64,000 bases of DNA from Azospirillum rugosum (GCF_017876155.1 NZ_JAGINP010000001.1:186001-250000); one strand, 5' to 3'. Positions 51,009 through 60,148 are shown, counted from the stretch's first letter. Program-made: numbers and translations. Notes: generated by a model not told the origin, from the letters alone.

Positions 51009-52096
51009 GGCAGGGTGCCTTGGGGTTTGACGCCGGTCACCGGGGTGGAGTTGGCGCCGGCCGAACCCTGGTTGGCTTGGCCCTGGTTGGTCTGGCCGGA
51101 ACCGATGCCGGTGGTGCCGGTGCTGCCGGCCACCAGCTGGGCCGCGTCGCGGGTGCGGGCGGCGCTGGTCGCGGCGGTGGCCGCGTTCAGGGACGCGCGC
51201 GGCGGGGCGGCGCCGGCGGTGGCGTGGTTGCGGTCATAGGCGCTGGACGACCCCGCGGCGGTCGAGCCGGCGATGCCGCCCGCCATGCCCCGGCCGGTGT
51301 CGCGGCCCGCACCGGACACCATGCCCGTGCCCATGCCGGAAGCGGTCGCGGAACGGCCGGCGCTGAAGCTGGACCGGTCGTCGTGACCGAAGCCGGACAT
51401 GCGATCCGAGGTCATGCGCGACGTCGGGGCCCGGTAGCCGCCCTGGCCTTGAAATCGACGGTCACCCGAGCTTTTGATGAAGCGGGCGAACAGGAAGCCG
51501 ACCGCGAAGGCCGCGCCGACGAACACCTCCGGCTGGCGCCGGGCGAAGCGCTCGACCTGGCCGACCATGTCGTCGACGCTGGAGGTGCGCAGCATGTCCG
51601 CAACCTGCTCGACGCGGTCGGCGGCCTGCCCGGCGTAGCGCGCGGCGGCGCCGTTGTTCTCGTCGTTCAGCTGCTCGGCGGCCTTGTGCAGGGCGTTCGC
51701 GACGCTGCCGAGTTGGTCGGCGGCGCGGTGGCTCTGCTGCTCCAGGAGCGAGCGGATCCGGCCCTGGGCGGAGCTGATGCTGTCGCGGCCCGCCTGCGTG
51801 GCGTCGTCGGCCATGCGGCTGACGTCGCCGGTCATGCGGTCAGACGGATTGTTGCCAGTCGAATTGTTACTGGTCGAATTGTTGCCCATGGCGTTGCTGG
51901 CGCTCGAGTTGCGGTCGGTGTTGCTCATGCGGCCCATGTCGTTGTGTTGGCCTCCGGCCTGCTGACGGGTTGCGTTCGGCTGGCTGCCCGGTTGGCTCGT
52001 GCCGTTCTGGCCCGTGCTGTTCTGGTCCTTGCGGTTCGGTCCGCCGGTACCCGCTCCGAAGCCCCCTCCGATGCCCGACGTGTCGCGGTCTGCCAT
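51005..52096 (-). CDS. Asn/Ser/Gly-rich protein with ElaB-like membrane segment
   Basis: 363 residues. Low-complexity N-terminus (Gln/Asn/Ser/Thr, 15-90) with NNSTSNNSTGNNPSDR. A helical region follows at about 90-185 (GRIRSLLEQQSHRAADQLGS, QAADRVEQVADMLRTSSVDD), with one hydrophobic stretch at about 187-205 (PEVFVGAAFAVGFLFARFI). The tail (205-363) is Gly/Ala/Thr-rich. The middle resembles ElaB/YqjD-type membrane-linked proteins. First gene of the operon behind an EcfG-type promoter. Function unknown; probably envelope stress. Confidence 0.7.
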   Translation of the reverse strand: MADRDTSGIGGGFGAGTGGPNRKDQNSTGQNGTSQPGSQPNATRQQAGGQHNDMGRMSNTDRNSSASNAMGNNSTSNNSTGNNPSDRMTGDVSRMADDATQAGRDSISSAQGRIRSLLEQQSHRAADQLGSVANALHKAAEQLNDENNGAAARYAGQAADRVEQVADMLRTSSVDDMVGQVERFARRQPEVFVGAAFAVGFLFARFIKSSGDRRFQGQGGYRAPTSRMTSDRMSGFGHDDRSSFSAGRSATASGMGTGMVSGAGRDTGRGMAGGIAGSTAAGSSSAYDRNHATAGAAPPRASLNAATAATSAARTRDAAQLVAGSTGTTGIGSGQTNQGQANQGSAGANSTPVTGVKPQGTLP

Positions 52097-52177
52097 CTGC
52101 TTTCCTCCTCCGGGATTTCATTCTCCGCGGCATGCGGCGTCTCGCCGCGCTGGGCGGCGACCGATGTCAACCCTTCA

Positions 52178-52203
52178 AACAACAGCGCAGGCTTCGGAGT
52201 TCC
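52178..52203 (-). promoter_or_regulatory. EcfG-type promoter of the DUF3618 operon
   Basis: On the minus strand GGAAC (52203-52199), 17 bases, TGTT (52181-52178), about 80 bases before the first gene of the operon. Confidence 0.5.
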
Positions 52204-52346
52204 GCCGTGTGTACAATCCTTTGCCGTGGCAACGCGGGGTTGCCGCCGCGCGCCTGCCCTTGGGCATCGCAATTGGACAGAACGCGGAATTCTGCTAAAC
52301 TTTGCCGCGAAGCGAACTCGGCCCCGATGAACCGGAGGAGGCGGGC

Positions 52347-53621
52347 GTGAGCGGGATTTTCAGCGTGCTGTCCGACGGCCAGTCGAACCTGTTCCGCCTG
52401 CAGCAGGCCAAGAAGGCCTGGGAACGCGATATGGAGGCGATGGACGCCAAGGACGCGAAGCAGCGCCTGACCGACAAGGCGGACGCGGTGCGCCAGCCCT
52501 TCGCGCTCACCCCGAAGCAGCAGCAGGAGCGCACCTCCGCGTTGAGCGCGCTGGAGGAGGCCAAGCGCGTCGGCGGGCCGAAGGCGGCGGCCGAGCAGAA
52601 GCTGGAGGAGGTGGAGCGCAAGATCGCCGAGCTGAAGCTGATGATGCGCTATTCCCACGGCAACCGGGAGAAGCTGGCGCAGCTGGCCCGCGAGGCGGCG
52701 ATCCTGGCCCGCGAGGCCGGGCGCGCGGCGAAACAGTACGGCGAGGGCGTCGCCGCCGCGGCGGAGATGGGGCTGCCGGGCGGGGCGGGTGCGCCTGGGA
52801 CCGAAATCGTGCACACGGTCACACGGACGTCGCTGACCGTCGTCCAGACGGAGATGTCCGTGGACGTCACGGTGACGCTCAGCCCGGACGCCCTGGCGAG
52901 GGCGCAGGGGGCGATGGCGCAGGGTGGGGATGCGGCGGGAGCCGCCGCCCTTGCGCGGGACGTGGCTTCGTCCTCCGCCAACCAGGACTCCTCCGGCGAT
53001 GGCCCGCCGGCCGGCGAGACGGACGCGCTGGCGGCCGAGGCGTCGGATCTGGAGGATCAGGCGGCCCAGGCCAGTCTCGGCGAGGAGGATGGCGCCGCGC
53101 CCAATGAAGCACCGACGGACGGAATGCCGCCCGACGTCGCCGAGGCCGTGAAGGCGGCGCTGGGCGGAATTCAGCCGGGATCGGGGGCCTTGTCCAGCGA
53201 CGGCCGGCGCGCGCTGATGCAGCGGATGATCGCCGACAACGACCTGAAGATGTCCCGCTACCGCGAGGCGGATGCCTTCGGCCAGCGGGTCGAGAAGATT
53301 CTGGCGACGGTGAAGTCGATCATCGGCGAAGCCAAGGTCGTCAACGAGGCCGACCTGTCGGAAGAGCGGCGCAAGGCCCGGCGCGAGTCCTTCAAGGCCT
53401 ACGACAAGATCGTCGACGGCGCCCAGGACGAGGTCAACGGACTCCGCCAAGCGGCTTTCGGTTCGGGCATATCCCCGCGGGAGGTGCTGGATATCCTGAC
53501 CGGCGGCGATGACGGCAACGCCACGACGGAGGGTGGGGCGGAGGCCGGGGCGAATGGGGCAGTCTCACCGGCGGATGCGGCGTCCGCCGGCGGAGCCTCC
53601 GCGGTGAACCTGCTGGCGTGA
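52347..53621 (+). CDS. Coiled-coil protein of unknown function
   Basis: 424 residues from GTG 52347, chosen because aggaggcg (52335-52341) sits 5 bases upstream. Helical charged segments (QQAKKAWERDMEAMDAKDAK, EEVERKIAELKLMMRYSHGN) suggest coiled coils in the first 150 residues. A beta-like stretch (TEIVHTVTRTSLTVVQTEMS, VDVTVTLSP) and an Ala/Glu/Asp-rich region follow. Then comes a second helical part (RYREADAFGQRVEKILATVK) with a VLDILTGG end. It looks like a cytoplasmic filamentous or structural protein. No family recognised. It is divergent from the DUF3618 operon. Confidence 0.75.
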   Translation: MSGIFSVLSDGQSNLFRLQQAKKAWERDMEAMDAKDAKQRLTDKADAVRQPFALTPKQQQERTSALSALEEAKRVGGPKAAAEQKLEEVERKIAELKLMMRYSHGNREKLAQLAREAAILAREAGRAAKQYGEGVAAAAEMGLPGGAGAPGTEIVHTVTRTSLTVVQTEMSVDVTVTLSPDALARAQGAMAQGGDAAGAAALARDVASSSANQDSSGDGPPAGETDALAAEASDLEDQAAQASLGEEDGAAPNEAPTDGMPPDVAEAVKAALGGIQPGSGALSSDGRRALMQRMIADNDLKMSRYREADAFGQRVEKILATVKSIIGEAKVVNEADLSEERRKARRESFKAYDKIVDGAQDEVNGLRQAAFGSGISPREVLDILTGGDDGNATTEGGAEAGANGAVSPADAASAGGASAVNLLA

Positions 53622-53919
53622 GGACGTCATCGCAACAGAAGGGCAGGGCGCGCATCTCCTTCGCGGTGGCGGGCGAGTCGATCGAGGTAATTCCGCAAGG
53701 GAAGGGGCCCCGATTGCGTTGACGGCCGGCATCTTGACGCGGGGAAAGCGTCGGCGCACCATGGCGACCGTGAAGGTTGATGCTCGAAATGCATTGGACA
53801 CACAGCGCCGACCGGTCTTGGGGCCGGCCGGATAGAAGGCTGGAGTTCGCGCGGCAACATCCCTTCGGCCGCCCTATGGCGCGCCCATCGGAACGAACCT
53901 GTTGCCCATCCGGCTGACC

Positions 53920-54003
53920 GGCGGTGGGGCCATACCCGGGTGGCCCTGCCGCCGATTGCCTTTGTCCCCGATTGTCTTTCAGGCGCCTTCAGGGCGCCTT
54001 TTT
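53920..54003 (+). ncRNA. Small-RNA candidate with terminal hairpin
   Basis: In a gene-free stretch (53622-54376) lies a 14-bp hairpin (53920-53953: ggcggtggggccat paired with gtggccctgccgcc), then 27 bases, then an intrinsic terminator aggcgcc-ttcag-ggcgcct with a T5 run (53981-54003). No ORF ends nearby; the coiled-coil gene stopped 300 bases earlier. Such a hairpin-plus-terminator layout fits a processed or short independent sRNA. No promoter is convincing. The preceding 53622-53919 holds nothing recognised. Confidence 0.4.
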
Positions 54004-54260
54004 CATGCTTGCCCGTCCCCTTTCCGTCCCCACCAACACTGTGCCCCGCAACTGTCACCGGGCCACGCGCGGCGTGAGTGATTGTCTCCAAGCCCTCCCG
54101 CGCAAGGGGAGAGCCAGAGCTTCGCCTTGCATTTGAGGCGATCTCACCTCAATCCACTGACCTCCTGATGGATAAATTGTTTCGAAAATCACCCTATCGA
54201 TAGGAGTGGGAATAAAAAGTGGTCGCAAATGCGCGCAAAAAGGGGGTAGATTTGGGGCGC

Positions 54261-54276
54261 TTAACGCCACATTAAC
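54261..54276 (+). promoter_or_regulatory. Perfect CtrA box
   Basis: TTAA-cgccaca-TTAAC, an exact match to the CtrA consensus, 101 bases before the lipoprotein start and inside an AT-rich (54150-54290) promoter region that leads into chvI-chvG. Confidence 0.6.
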
Positions 54277-54376
54277 CAGACTGGACTGAGTTTGTGTCTC
54301 ACGGAGGCGGCAAGTGCAGGCATGGAGCCGGCAAGACCGCCCGCGAATTCAACCACGATGCTTGAAAGGCCCGAGC

Positions 54377-55018
54377 ATGACCATGACGGGTACAATACGC
54401 GAAGTGGCTGGAGCTGCTGTCGGAGCGGGGTGCCGGCGGCGCAGTGCGGGCCTGATGCTGGCGGTTCTACTGCTGGCGGGGTGTCCCGGCACCGCCGTTC
54501 CTCCCGAGACGCAGACCGCCTCGCCGGCGCGCACGGCCGCGGCCGTTCCGCCGGTTCCGCGGACGAAACCCAAGCCTCCGCCGCTGGCCGTCGCCACGGC
54601 GAAGGACGCGGCCGCCTCTCCGGCGGTGACCGGTCCGACGACCGGCGCCACCGCGGGAACGGTCGCCGTGACCGGAGCGGAAGTCGCCGCACTGCCCGCC
54701 AACCCGATGATCTCGGATCCGGCGGGCCGCAAGACTCCCACCAACCTGTCACCCGATACGCTCGTCGGCCTGGACCAGCTCCAGACCCGGCGTCTCCTGG
54801 GCACCCCTGCCGCCACCGAAGAGGCACCTCCTGCAAAGGTGTGGCATTACGCCAAGGGCGATTGCACGCTCAAAGTCTTCTTCTTCATGGACATGACGTC
54901 CTCCCAGGACTTCCGAGCCCTCTCCTACGACCTGAAGAGCAGCGACAATGTCCCAGATGTCGATAAACGATGCTTCGCTCAACTCCTCGCCCAAGGCTGG
55001 GATGTCCCCCATGACTGA
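54377..55018 (+). CDS. Lipoprotein upstream of chvI
   Basis: 213 residues from ATG 54377. Signal peptide with a basic start and a lipobox LLAGC, then a Pro/Ala/Thr-rich linker (about 50-120). A small conserved domain ends it: LVGLDQLQTRRLLGTPAATE, VWHYAKGDCTLKVFFFMDMT, FRALSYDL, CFAQLLAQGWD. Two Cys there may pair. Overlaps the start of chvI by 17 bases, so they are coupled. I infer a possible sensor or regulator of the ChvG/ChvI system, by position only. Confidence 0.75.
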   Translation: MTMTGTIREVAGAAVGAGCRRRSAGLMLAVLLLAGCPGTAVPPETQTASPARTAAAVPPVPRTKPKPPPLAVATAKDAAASPAVTGPTTGATAGTVAVTGAEVAALPANPMISDPAGRKTPTNLSPDTLVGLDQLQTRRLLGTPAATEEAPPAKVWHYAKGDCTLKVFFFMDMTSSQDFRALSYDLKSSDNVPDVDKRCFAQLLAQGWDVPHD

Positions 55019-55808
55019 GAGCACGGTCGCCCGCGTCGCGCTGGTCGATGACGACGACCTGTTCCGCGAATCCCTCAGCCTCAACCTCGCCGACGAGGGT
55101 TACGAGGTCGTGACGTTCGACCGCGGGGAGCCCGCGCTCGACTTCTTCGCCAACGGCGGTTCGGTGGACATCGTCCTGCTGGACTGGCGCATGCCCAAGA
55201 TGGACGGAATCGACGTCCTGCGGCAGATGCGGTCCCGCGGCATCGACCTGCCGGTGATCTTCCTCACCGTTCTGTCGGACCAGATTTATGAAGAGGCCGC
55301 GCTGGCCGGCGGCGCGCTGGACTTCGTGGAGAAGTCGCGCAGCCTGCCGATCCTGCTGAAGCGCATGCGCCTCATCGTCGACGGCTCCAAGGGCACGCCC
55401 GAGGAGACGGAGTCCAAGGAAGCCATCTACGCGCTGGGCGCGCTGGAGCTTCGCCTGGACAACAGCCGCGCCCTGTGGAATGGCAAGCGCATCGACCTGA
55501 CGCTGACCGAGTTCAACATCGTCAAGCTGATGGCGACCCGCCCGGAAGAGGACGTGTCCTACCGCGAGATCTACGACCTCGTGCATGGCAAGGGCTTCCT
55601 CGCCGGCTACGGCCCGTCGGGCTATCGCGCCAACGTCCGCGCCTTCATCAAGCGCATCCGCCAGAAGTTCCGCGTCGTGGACGGCAACTTCGATTGCATC
55701 GAGAACTATCCGGGCTTCGGCTACCGCTGGGGCAATGGCGCCGGTGGTACGGGCCGCACGCGTGACGACGCCGACGATGTGATGGCCGATGGCGCTGCTG
55801 CCGATTGA
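55002..55808 (+). CDS. chvI: ChvI-type response regulator
   Basis: 268-residue OmpR-class regulator. The receiver has D17-D19 pocket residues and the acceptor D61 (LLDWRMPKMDG). The DNA-binding domain has the ChvI hallmarks LTLTEFNIVKLMATRPEEDV, SYREIYDLVHGKGFLAGYGP, YRANVRAFIKRIRQKFR and IENYPGFGYRWG. In rhizobia and relatives ChvI controls exopolysaccharide, envelope and acid responses. Start set at ATG 55002; 55011 and 54948 are alternatives. Overlaps chvG by 20 bases. Confidence 0.93.
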   Translation: MSPMTESTVARVALVDDDDLFRESLSLNLADEGYEVVTFDRGEPALDFFANGGSVDIVLLDWRMPKMDGIDVLRQMRSRGIDLPVIFLTVLSDQIYEEAALAGGALDFVEKSRSLPILLKRMRLIVDGSKGTPEETESKEAIYALGALELRLDNSRALWNGKRIDLTLTEFNIVKLMATRPEEDVSYREIYDLVHGKGFLAGYGPSGYRANVRAFIKRIRQKFRVVDGNFDCIENYPGFGYRWGNGAGGTGRTRDDADDVMADGAAAD

Positions 55809-57387
55809 GGCCCGACACCCCGAACGGGTGCCGGTGAGCCGTGTGACCATGGGCTTTCCCAAGCTGCGGGTGCGATGGCTGTGGCGCTCGCTGGCCAGCC
55901 GGCTGGCGCTGCTGACCATCGTGTTCCTGGCGGTCCCGGTGCTGATCTATGATCAGTTCCAGCGGGCCGACGTGACGACGCAGACCCTGCTGCTGCAAAG
56001 CGCGCAGCGGCAGGGCGACCTGATCGCCCGCGCGCTTGAGCCGGACCTGTCCCGCGCCAACCGGGCGGCCCTGCCGCACCTCGGTTCGGTCCTCGGACGC
56101 TTCGCGGACGAGAACACGCGGCTGAAGCTGCTGGTCCGGCCGCGCACCATGTCGGGCAGCGAAGCGTTCTTCTACGTCGGGGCGGCGCCGTCCGTCCCGA
56201 CCGACGACCTGAACGCGGAGCGCCGGCAGCTGCTGGAGCAGGGCGTGCTCGACCGGCTGGGGGCGTCCTGCGCGGGCAACGCGCCGCTGGCGCTGCGCCT
56301 GCCGCGCTCCTCCGGCGGGATGGAGATCCTGACCTCCGTCACGCCGGTGAACACCGAATTCGGCTGCTGGGCCCTGGTCACCAGCCACACGGCCGGCGGC
56401 TACCTGGAATCCTCGCTCGGCCGGCCCTATTGGAGCACGCCGGTGGTCCAGGCCGCGGCGCTGATCTATGTGGGGATGGCGGCGCTGGTGATGGCCGTGC
56501 TGCTGGGCGTCTGGCGCAACCTGCACCGTTTCCGCGACCTTGCCCGCGACATCGTCTCGGGCGGCATCGGCGGCGACGGCGGGCAAGGAGCCTTCGCGGC
56601 CCGCAACACCGTGCCCGAACTGAGCGGCGTGGCCGAGGACTTCGACCGTCTGGTGGATACGCTGCGCGAGAGCGCCCGGTCGCTCCGCCGTGCGGCCGAG
56701 GACAACGCCCACGCCTTCAAGACGCCGATCGCGGTCATCCGCCAGTCGGTGGAGCCGCTGCGCCGGTCGCTCTCCGGCGGCGATCACCGCAGCCAGCGCG
56801 CGCTGACCATGATCGAGAAGTCGGTGGACAAGCTGGACGGCCTGGTCTCCTTCTCCCGCCGCATGGACGAGGCGGCGGCCGACCTGATCGCCCCGCCGCG
56901 GCGCCGGGTGGACCTGTCCGACTTGGTGGAGCGGATGGCCGGCGGCTACACCAGCCTGCTCGCCGAACGGCAGCTCCACATGCGCTCGCGCATCGAATCG
57001 GGCGTGGTGGTGCGGGCCAGCGAGGACATCCTGGAAACCGTCATCGAGAACCTGGTGGAGAACGCCGTCAGCTTCTCGCCCCAGGAAGGCACCGTCAGCG
57101 TGCGCCTGACCAGCAACGGCGGCTGGGCGGAGCTGGTGGTGGAGGACGAGGGGCCGGGCGTCGATCCGGCGAACCTGCCGCGCATCTTCGAACGCTACTT
57201 CTCGCAGCGCGAACCCGGCCGCGGCATGCCCGAGGACGAGTCGGTGCAGAACCAAGCGGAGGCCACCCACTTCGGCATCGGCCTGTGGATCGTCCGCCGC
57301 AACATCGAGGCGTTCGGTGGCAAGGTCCGGGCCGAGAACCGGCCGACCGGCGGCTTCCGCATGACCGTCGCGCTGCCCCAGGCATAA
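55789..57387 (+). CDS. chvG: ChvG-type sensor histidine kinase
   Basis: 532-residue membrane sensor kinase. TM1 is near 37-56 (ASRLALLTIVFLAVPVLIY). A periplasmic domain (about 58-215) with a Cys pair (SCAGN, FGCWA) and TM2 near 220-242 (VQAAALIYVGMAALVMAVLL) follow. Then come HAMP and HisKA with His308 in EDNAHAFKTPIAVIRQS, and HATPase_c (ENLVENAVSFS, DEGPGVD, HFGIGLWIVRRN). It pairs with ChvI. The ALVTSHTAGGYLESSLGRPYW periplasmic end and the kinase core match the family. An N-terminal stretch of 20 residues before MGFPKL is likely optional. Confidence 0.9.
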   Translation: MALLPIEARHPERVPVSRVTMGFPKLRVRWLWRSLASRLALLTIVFLAVPVLIYDQFQRADVTTQTLLLQSAQRQGDLIARALEPDLSRANRAALPHLGSVLGRFADENTRLKLLVRPRTMSGSEAFFYVGAAPSVPTDDLNAERRQLLEQGVLDRLGASCAGNAPLALRLPRSSGGMEILTSVTPVNTEFGCWALVTSHTAGGYLESSLGRPYWSTPVVQAAALIYVGMAALVMAVLLGVWRNLHRFRDLARDIVSGGIGGDGGQGAFAARNTVPELSGVAEDFDRLVDTLRESARSLRRAAEDNAHAFKTPIAVIRQSVEPLRRSLSGGDHRSQRALTMIEKSVDKLDGLVSFSRRMDEAAADLIAPPRRRVDLSDLVERMAGGYTSLLAERQLHMRSRIESGVVVRASEDILETVIENLVENAVSFSPQEGTVSVRLTSNGGWAELVVEDEGPGVDPANLPRIFERYFSQREPGRGMPEDESVQNQAEATHFGIGLWIVRRNIEAFGGKVRAENRPTGGFRMTVALPQA

Positions 57388-57410
57388 ACGAAAAGCGTAA
57401 ACGTGGCTGG

Positions 57411-57458
57411 ACACTGGTTTATTCCCCCCTCTCTTCGGGGATAGGGGAATACCAGTGT
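57411..57458. repeat. Long hairpin after chvG
   Basis: acactggt (57411-57418) pairs with accagtgt (57451-57458), with inner tattcccc/ggggaata arms and a ttcg loop. The stem is near-perfect over about 20 pairs. No T-run follows, so it is a terminator-like or regulatory structure, 76 bases before the antiporter gene. Confidence 0.7.
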
Positions 57459-57533
57459 CACCGATCCTGCCCTTGCCCCGGCCGGAGTGCGGCGATACCG
57501 TGCGCCCCCAGCCTCAACCGGCAAGGCGGGCCA

Positions 57534-60134
57534 ATGCACGACATCGTCATCTACGTCCTCGGCGTCTCCGGCCTTCTCGCGCTGGTCAGTTTCCTGCCGC
57601 CTCTGGCAGCCCGGTTGCAGGTGCCCTACACGGTTCTGCTGGCCGCGGTCGGCGTGGCGCTCGGCGCCGTGATCCAATCCTTCGCCGGGGTGCAGGGCGC
57701 CGGCCCGGTCCACGACTTCCTGAATTCGCTGGCCGGGCTCGACGTTTCGTCGGAGGTGCTGCTCTATATCTTCCTGCCGGTGCTGCTGTTCGAGACGGCG
57801 CTGGCGGTGGACGTGCGGCGGCTGTTTGACGACATCGGGCCGATCCTCGTGCTGGCCGTCGTCGCGGTCTTCGTCTGCACCTTTGCCATCGGCTTCGCGC
57901 TCAGCCTCTTCACCTCCATGGGGCTGGTGGCCTGCCTGCTTTTGGGCTCGATCCTCGCCACCACCGACCCGGCGGCGGTCGTCGGCGTGTTCCGCGACCT
58001 GGGCGCGCCGCGCCGCCTGACCATGCTGGTCGAGGGCGAAAGCCTGCTGAACGACGCCGCGGCCATCGCGCTGTTCACCCTGTTGCTCGGCATGCTGACC
58101 AGCCGGACGCACGGCGGCGCCATGGAGGCGGCGACCGAGTTCCTGCGCGATTTCGCCGGCGGCGTGCTGACCGGCTATGTGTGCGGCCGCGTCGCCTGCT
58201 TCCTGGTGGAGCCGGTGCGCGACCAGCCGATGGCCGAGATCACGCTGACGGTGGCGCTCGCCTACCTGACCTATGTGCTGGCGGAGCATTACGTCGGCGC
58301 GTCGGGCGTGGTGGCCGTCGTGACCTCCGCGCTGGTGGTCGGGTCGGTCGGGCGCACGCGCATTTCCCCGGCCACCTGGGGCGCCTTGGAGCATGTCTGG
58401 CGGCAGCTGGGATTCTGGGCGAACTCGCTGATCTTCCTGATGACCGCCATCTTGGTGCCGCGCCTGCTGCTGGGGATCGGCTGGGTCGACGTCGGGCTTC
58501 TCGCGGTCGTCGTGGTCGCCGCGACGGCGGCGCGGGCGCTGGTCCTGTTCGGGCTGCTGCCGCTGCTGTCCGCCACCGGGCTGGGGCAGCAGGTCAGCCA
58601 CTCCTACAAGGCGGTGATGCTGTGGGGCGGCCTGCGCGGGGCGGTGTCGCTGACGCTGGCGCTCGCCGTCACGGAGAACGGCCGGCTGCCGGAGCGGGTG
58701 CAGAGCTTCGTCGCCGTCATCGTCACCGGCTTCGTCTTCTACACGCTGTTCGTCAACGGAACGACGCTGCGCGCGCTGATCCGCCTGCTGAAGCTCGACC
58801 AGCTGTCGCCGGTGGAGCACGCCATGCGCAACCGGGCGCTCGCCCTGTCGCTCGCCAGCATCCGGGAGCGGGTGGAGAACGTCGCCCGCCATTACGAGGT
58901 GGACGAGGCGGCGACCGAGGCCGTCGTCTCCCAATACGCCGACCGGCTGGGCGCCATCGACCGCGAACGCGAGGCGGAACTGCCGATCAGCAACGAGGAC
59001 CGGGTGACCATCGGCCTCGCCATCCTGGTCAACCGGGAGGAGGAGCTGTACTTCGCCCACTTCAAGGAAGGGGTGCTGTCCCGCGGCGTGGCGGAGCTGC
59101 TGACCGCGCGCAGCGCGCGCCTGCTTGACGCCGTGAGGGCGCAGGGCCGCGCCGGCTACCGCGCGTTCGAGGAGCCCTTCATCGCCTTCACGCCCTGGAT
59201 GCGGGTGGCCAGCCTGCTGCACCGCCGTCTCGGCTGGCGGGCGCCGCTGGCCCGCCGGCTCGCCTTCCGCTTCGAGATTCTGGTCGGCGTGCGCACCGTG
59301 CAGCGCGAGTTGCTGGACTTCACCCAGACCAAGATCGCCCAGGTGCTGGGCCAGGACGTGTCCTGCGAGATGGAGGGGATGCTCGCCGTGCGGCTGGCGA
59401 TGGTGGAGCAGGCGCTGGCTGCGATGAAGCTGCAATATCCGGACTACGCCCTGATGCTGCAGAGCCGCTACGTCGGCCGCGCCGCGCTGCGGCTGGAGGA
59501 GGCCGATTTCCGCGCCCTGCACGCCGAATCCATCATCAGCGCCGAGGTCCTGACCGACCTGGAGCGCGACCTGGACACGCGCCGCCGCGCGCTGGAACGG
59601 CTGCCGAAGCTCGACCTGCGGCTCGACCTGATGGACTTGGTCGGGCGCGTGCGGTTCTTCGACGGGCTGGAGGAGGGGCGGCTGCGCGGCATCACCACGC
59701 TGCTGAAGCCGCGGCTCGCACTGCCGGGGGAGACCATCGTGCGGCGGGGCGAGCGGGGCGACGCCATGTTCTTCATCGCCTCGGGTGCGGTGGAGGTGCT
59801 GGTGCCCGGCCTTGCCGAGCCCGTGAAGCTCGGCACCGGCGATGTGTTCGGCGAGATGGCGCTGCTGACCCGCCAGCGGCGCAACGCTGATGTGCGGGCG
59901 CTCGGCTATTGCCAAATGCTGGTGCTGGATGCGAAGGACTTCCGCCAGCTGATGCGCCGGGACACCGAACTGCGGGCGCACTTCCAGGCGCTGGCCGAAG
60001 CGCGGCGCAACGCGTTGAAGCCGAAGCCGCCGGCCGACCGTGCGCCGGCGGCGGATCAGGCCGTCGCGGCGCCGGCCGACGCGGGCGAGCCCGCGGTTGA
60101 GGCGGCGCCACAGGGTGCGGGAGCCCAGGGGTAG
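57534..60134 (+). CDS. Na+/H+ antiporter with C-terminal cyclic-nucleotide-binding domain
   Basis: 866 residues. An NhaP/CPA1-type transporter domain with about 12 TMs spans 1-420, with the key ILATTDPAAVVGVF (Asp in the TDP motif) and GESLLNDAAAIALF. A long cytoplasmic helical region (440-710) leads to a cNMP-binding-type domain at about 715-800 (GETIVRRGERGDAMFFIASG, VFGEMALLTRQRRNADVRAL). The tail is Pro/Ala-rich. This build (antiporter + CNBD) occurs in several proteobacteria and is thought to let cAMP or cGMP tune ion exchange. Start ATG 57534. Followed by the DMT gene 15 bases later. Confidence 0.9.
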   Translation: MHDIVIYVLGVSGLLALVSFLPPLAARLQVPYTVLLAAVGVALGAVIQSFAGVQGAGPVHDFLNSLAGLDVSSEVLLYIFLPVLLFETALAVDVRRLFDDIGPILVLAVVAVFVCTFAIGFALSLFTSMGLVACLLLGSILATTDPAAVVGVFRDLGAPRRLTMLVEGESLLNDAAAIALFTLLLGMLTSRTHGGAMEAATEFLRDFAGGVLTGYVCGRVACFLVEPVRDQPMAEITLTVALAYLTYVLAEHYVGASGVVAVVTSALVVGSVGRTRISPATWGALEHVWRQLGFWANSLIFLMTAILVPRLLLGIGWVDVGLLAVVVVAATAARALVLFGLLPLLSATGLGQQVSHSYKAVMLWGGLRGAVSLTLALAVTENGRLPERVQSFVAVIVTGFVFYTLFVNGTTLRALIRLLKLDQLSPVEHAMRNRALALSLASIRERVENVARHYEVDEAATEAVVSQYADRLGAIDREREAELPISNEDRVTIGLAILVNREEELYFAHFKEGVLSRGVAELLTARSARLLDAVRAQGRAGYRAFEEPFIAFTPWMRVASLLHRRLGWRAPLARRLAFRFEILVGVRTVQRELLDFTQTKIAQVLGQDVSCEMEGMLAVRLAMVEQALAAMKLQYPDYALMLQSRYVGRAALRLEEADFRALHAESIISAEVLTDLERDLDTRRRALERLPKLDLRLDLMDLVGRVRFFDGLEEGRLRGITTLLKPRLALPGETIVRRGERGDAMFFIASGAVEVLVPGLAEPVKLGTGDVFGEMALLTRQRRNADVRALGYCQMLVLDAKDFRQLMRRDTELRAHFQALAEARRNALKPKPPADRAPAADQAVAAPADAGEPAVEAAPQGAGAQG

Positions 60135-60148
60135 GAGACGATGGGACG

